Shown here one piece after another: positions 5,547-5,668 of a stretch of 5,668 nt of DNA (the stretch's first letter is position 1; every line of letters starts with the position of its first letter). The position numbers were made by a program, and so were the translations under genes. The DNA is from Acidimicrobiia bacterium (GTDB lineage Bacteria; Actinomycetota; Acidimicrobiia; IMCC26256; JAENVU01). Location of the stretch: positions 1 through 5,668 of the forward strand of contig JAENVU010000104.1 of NCBI GenBank assembly GCA_016650415.1, in the 5' to 3' direction. The notes beneath the pieces were generated by a model that was given only the letters and a program-made list of their open reading frames with translations, ran no database searches and was not told the DNA's origin.

Positions 5547-5668
5547 ATGACGTCGCCGATGCAGATCTCGTGCGCGTTCCCTCCCGGGCCGGATGTCGTC
5601 GCGCACGCGCAGCTGGCGGAGTCGCTCGGATACGAACGGGTCTGGCTCTACGACTCGCCGGCGCTCTA
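5547..5668 (+). CDS. Luciferase-like (LLM class) flavin/F420-dependent oxidoreductase, 5' part only
   Basis: Only the first 40 codons lie in the window; the gene runs off the right edge. The visible peptide begins MTSPMQISCAFPPGP, a first TIM-barrel strand. It continues with VVAHAQLAESLGYERVW (17-33) and LYDSPAL (34-40), the helix and second strand typical of the luciferase-like monooxygenase family. The W-x-YDSPAL pattern recalls members related to F420-dependent methylene-tetrahydromethanopterin reductase, common in actinomycetes. The cofactor (FMN or F420) and substrate cannot be told from this fragment. The start at 5547 has a ribosome binding site; ATG 5559 is a possible shorter start. 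It probably shares a transcript with the amidase. Confidence 0.75.
   Translation, partial: MTSPMQISCAFPPGPDVVAHAQLAESLGYERVWLYDSPAL

Noticed and set aside
1..5668. A single undescribed system linking all the genes, such as a defence island or biosynthetic cluster.
   Set aside because: The genes are common metabolic families separated by apparent transcription boundaries, and no effector, sensor, transposase, reverse transcriptase or repeat array is present.

Overview
The window is GC-rich bacterial DNA with every recognisable gene on the + strand: five complete protein genes and the start of a sixth. The very GC-rich coding sequence, start codons that often lack a Shine-Dalgarno sequence but sit just behind TANNNT-like boxes (suggesting leaderless mRNAs), and the mix of a crotonase, an SRPBCC protein, a lipobox-bearing hydrolase and a luciferase-like oxidoreductase all suggest an actinomycete-type organism. 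Acidimicrobiia or a relative is a reasonable but unproven guess. No tRNA, rRNA, CRISPR array, insertion sequence or phage gene is visible.

Layout. 1-865: an SGNH/GDSL-type serine hydrolase with a hydrophobic N-terminus, ending in a perfect hairpin that overlaps its stop codon. 907-2130: a crotonase-fold protein followed 9 nt later by a small SRPBCC protein, probably one transcript. 2131-2300: a 170-nt intergenic region, the most structured non-coding stretch, with a C-rich run, a 9-bp inverted repeat, a direct repeat around a possible -10 box, and a strong ribosome binding site. 2301-4652: a large lipoprotein with an N-terminal Ig-like part and a C-terminal alpha/beta-hydrolase part. 4709-5524: a nitrilase-superfamily amidase of the Nit/omega-amidase type, probably leaderless. 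5547-5668: the first 40 codons of a luciferase-like flavin- or F420-dependent oxidoreductase, likely co-transcribed with the amidase.

Function. Three hydrolases of unrelated folds (SGNH, alpha/beta, nitrilase) lie beside acyl-CoA-type metabolism (crotonase) and a likely redox enzyme. This fits a general catabolic or lipid/ester-processing neighbourhood, but nothing shows that the genes form one pathway. I found no convincing new defence, mobile or RNA system. The points most worth checking are the altered crotonase active site, the unassigned lipoprotein hydrolase, and the repeats between 2131 and 2300.
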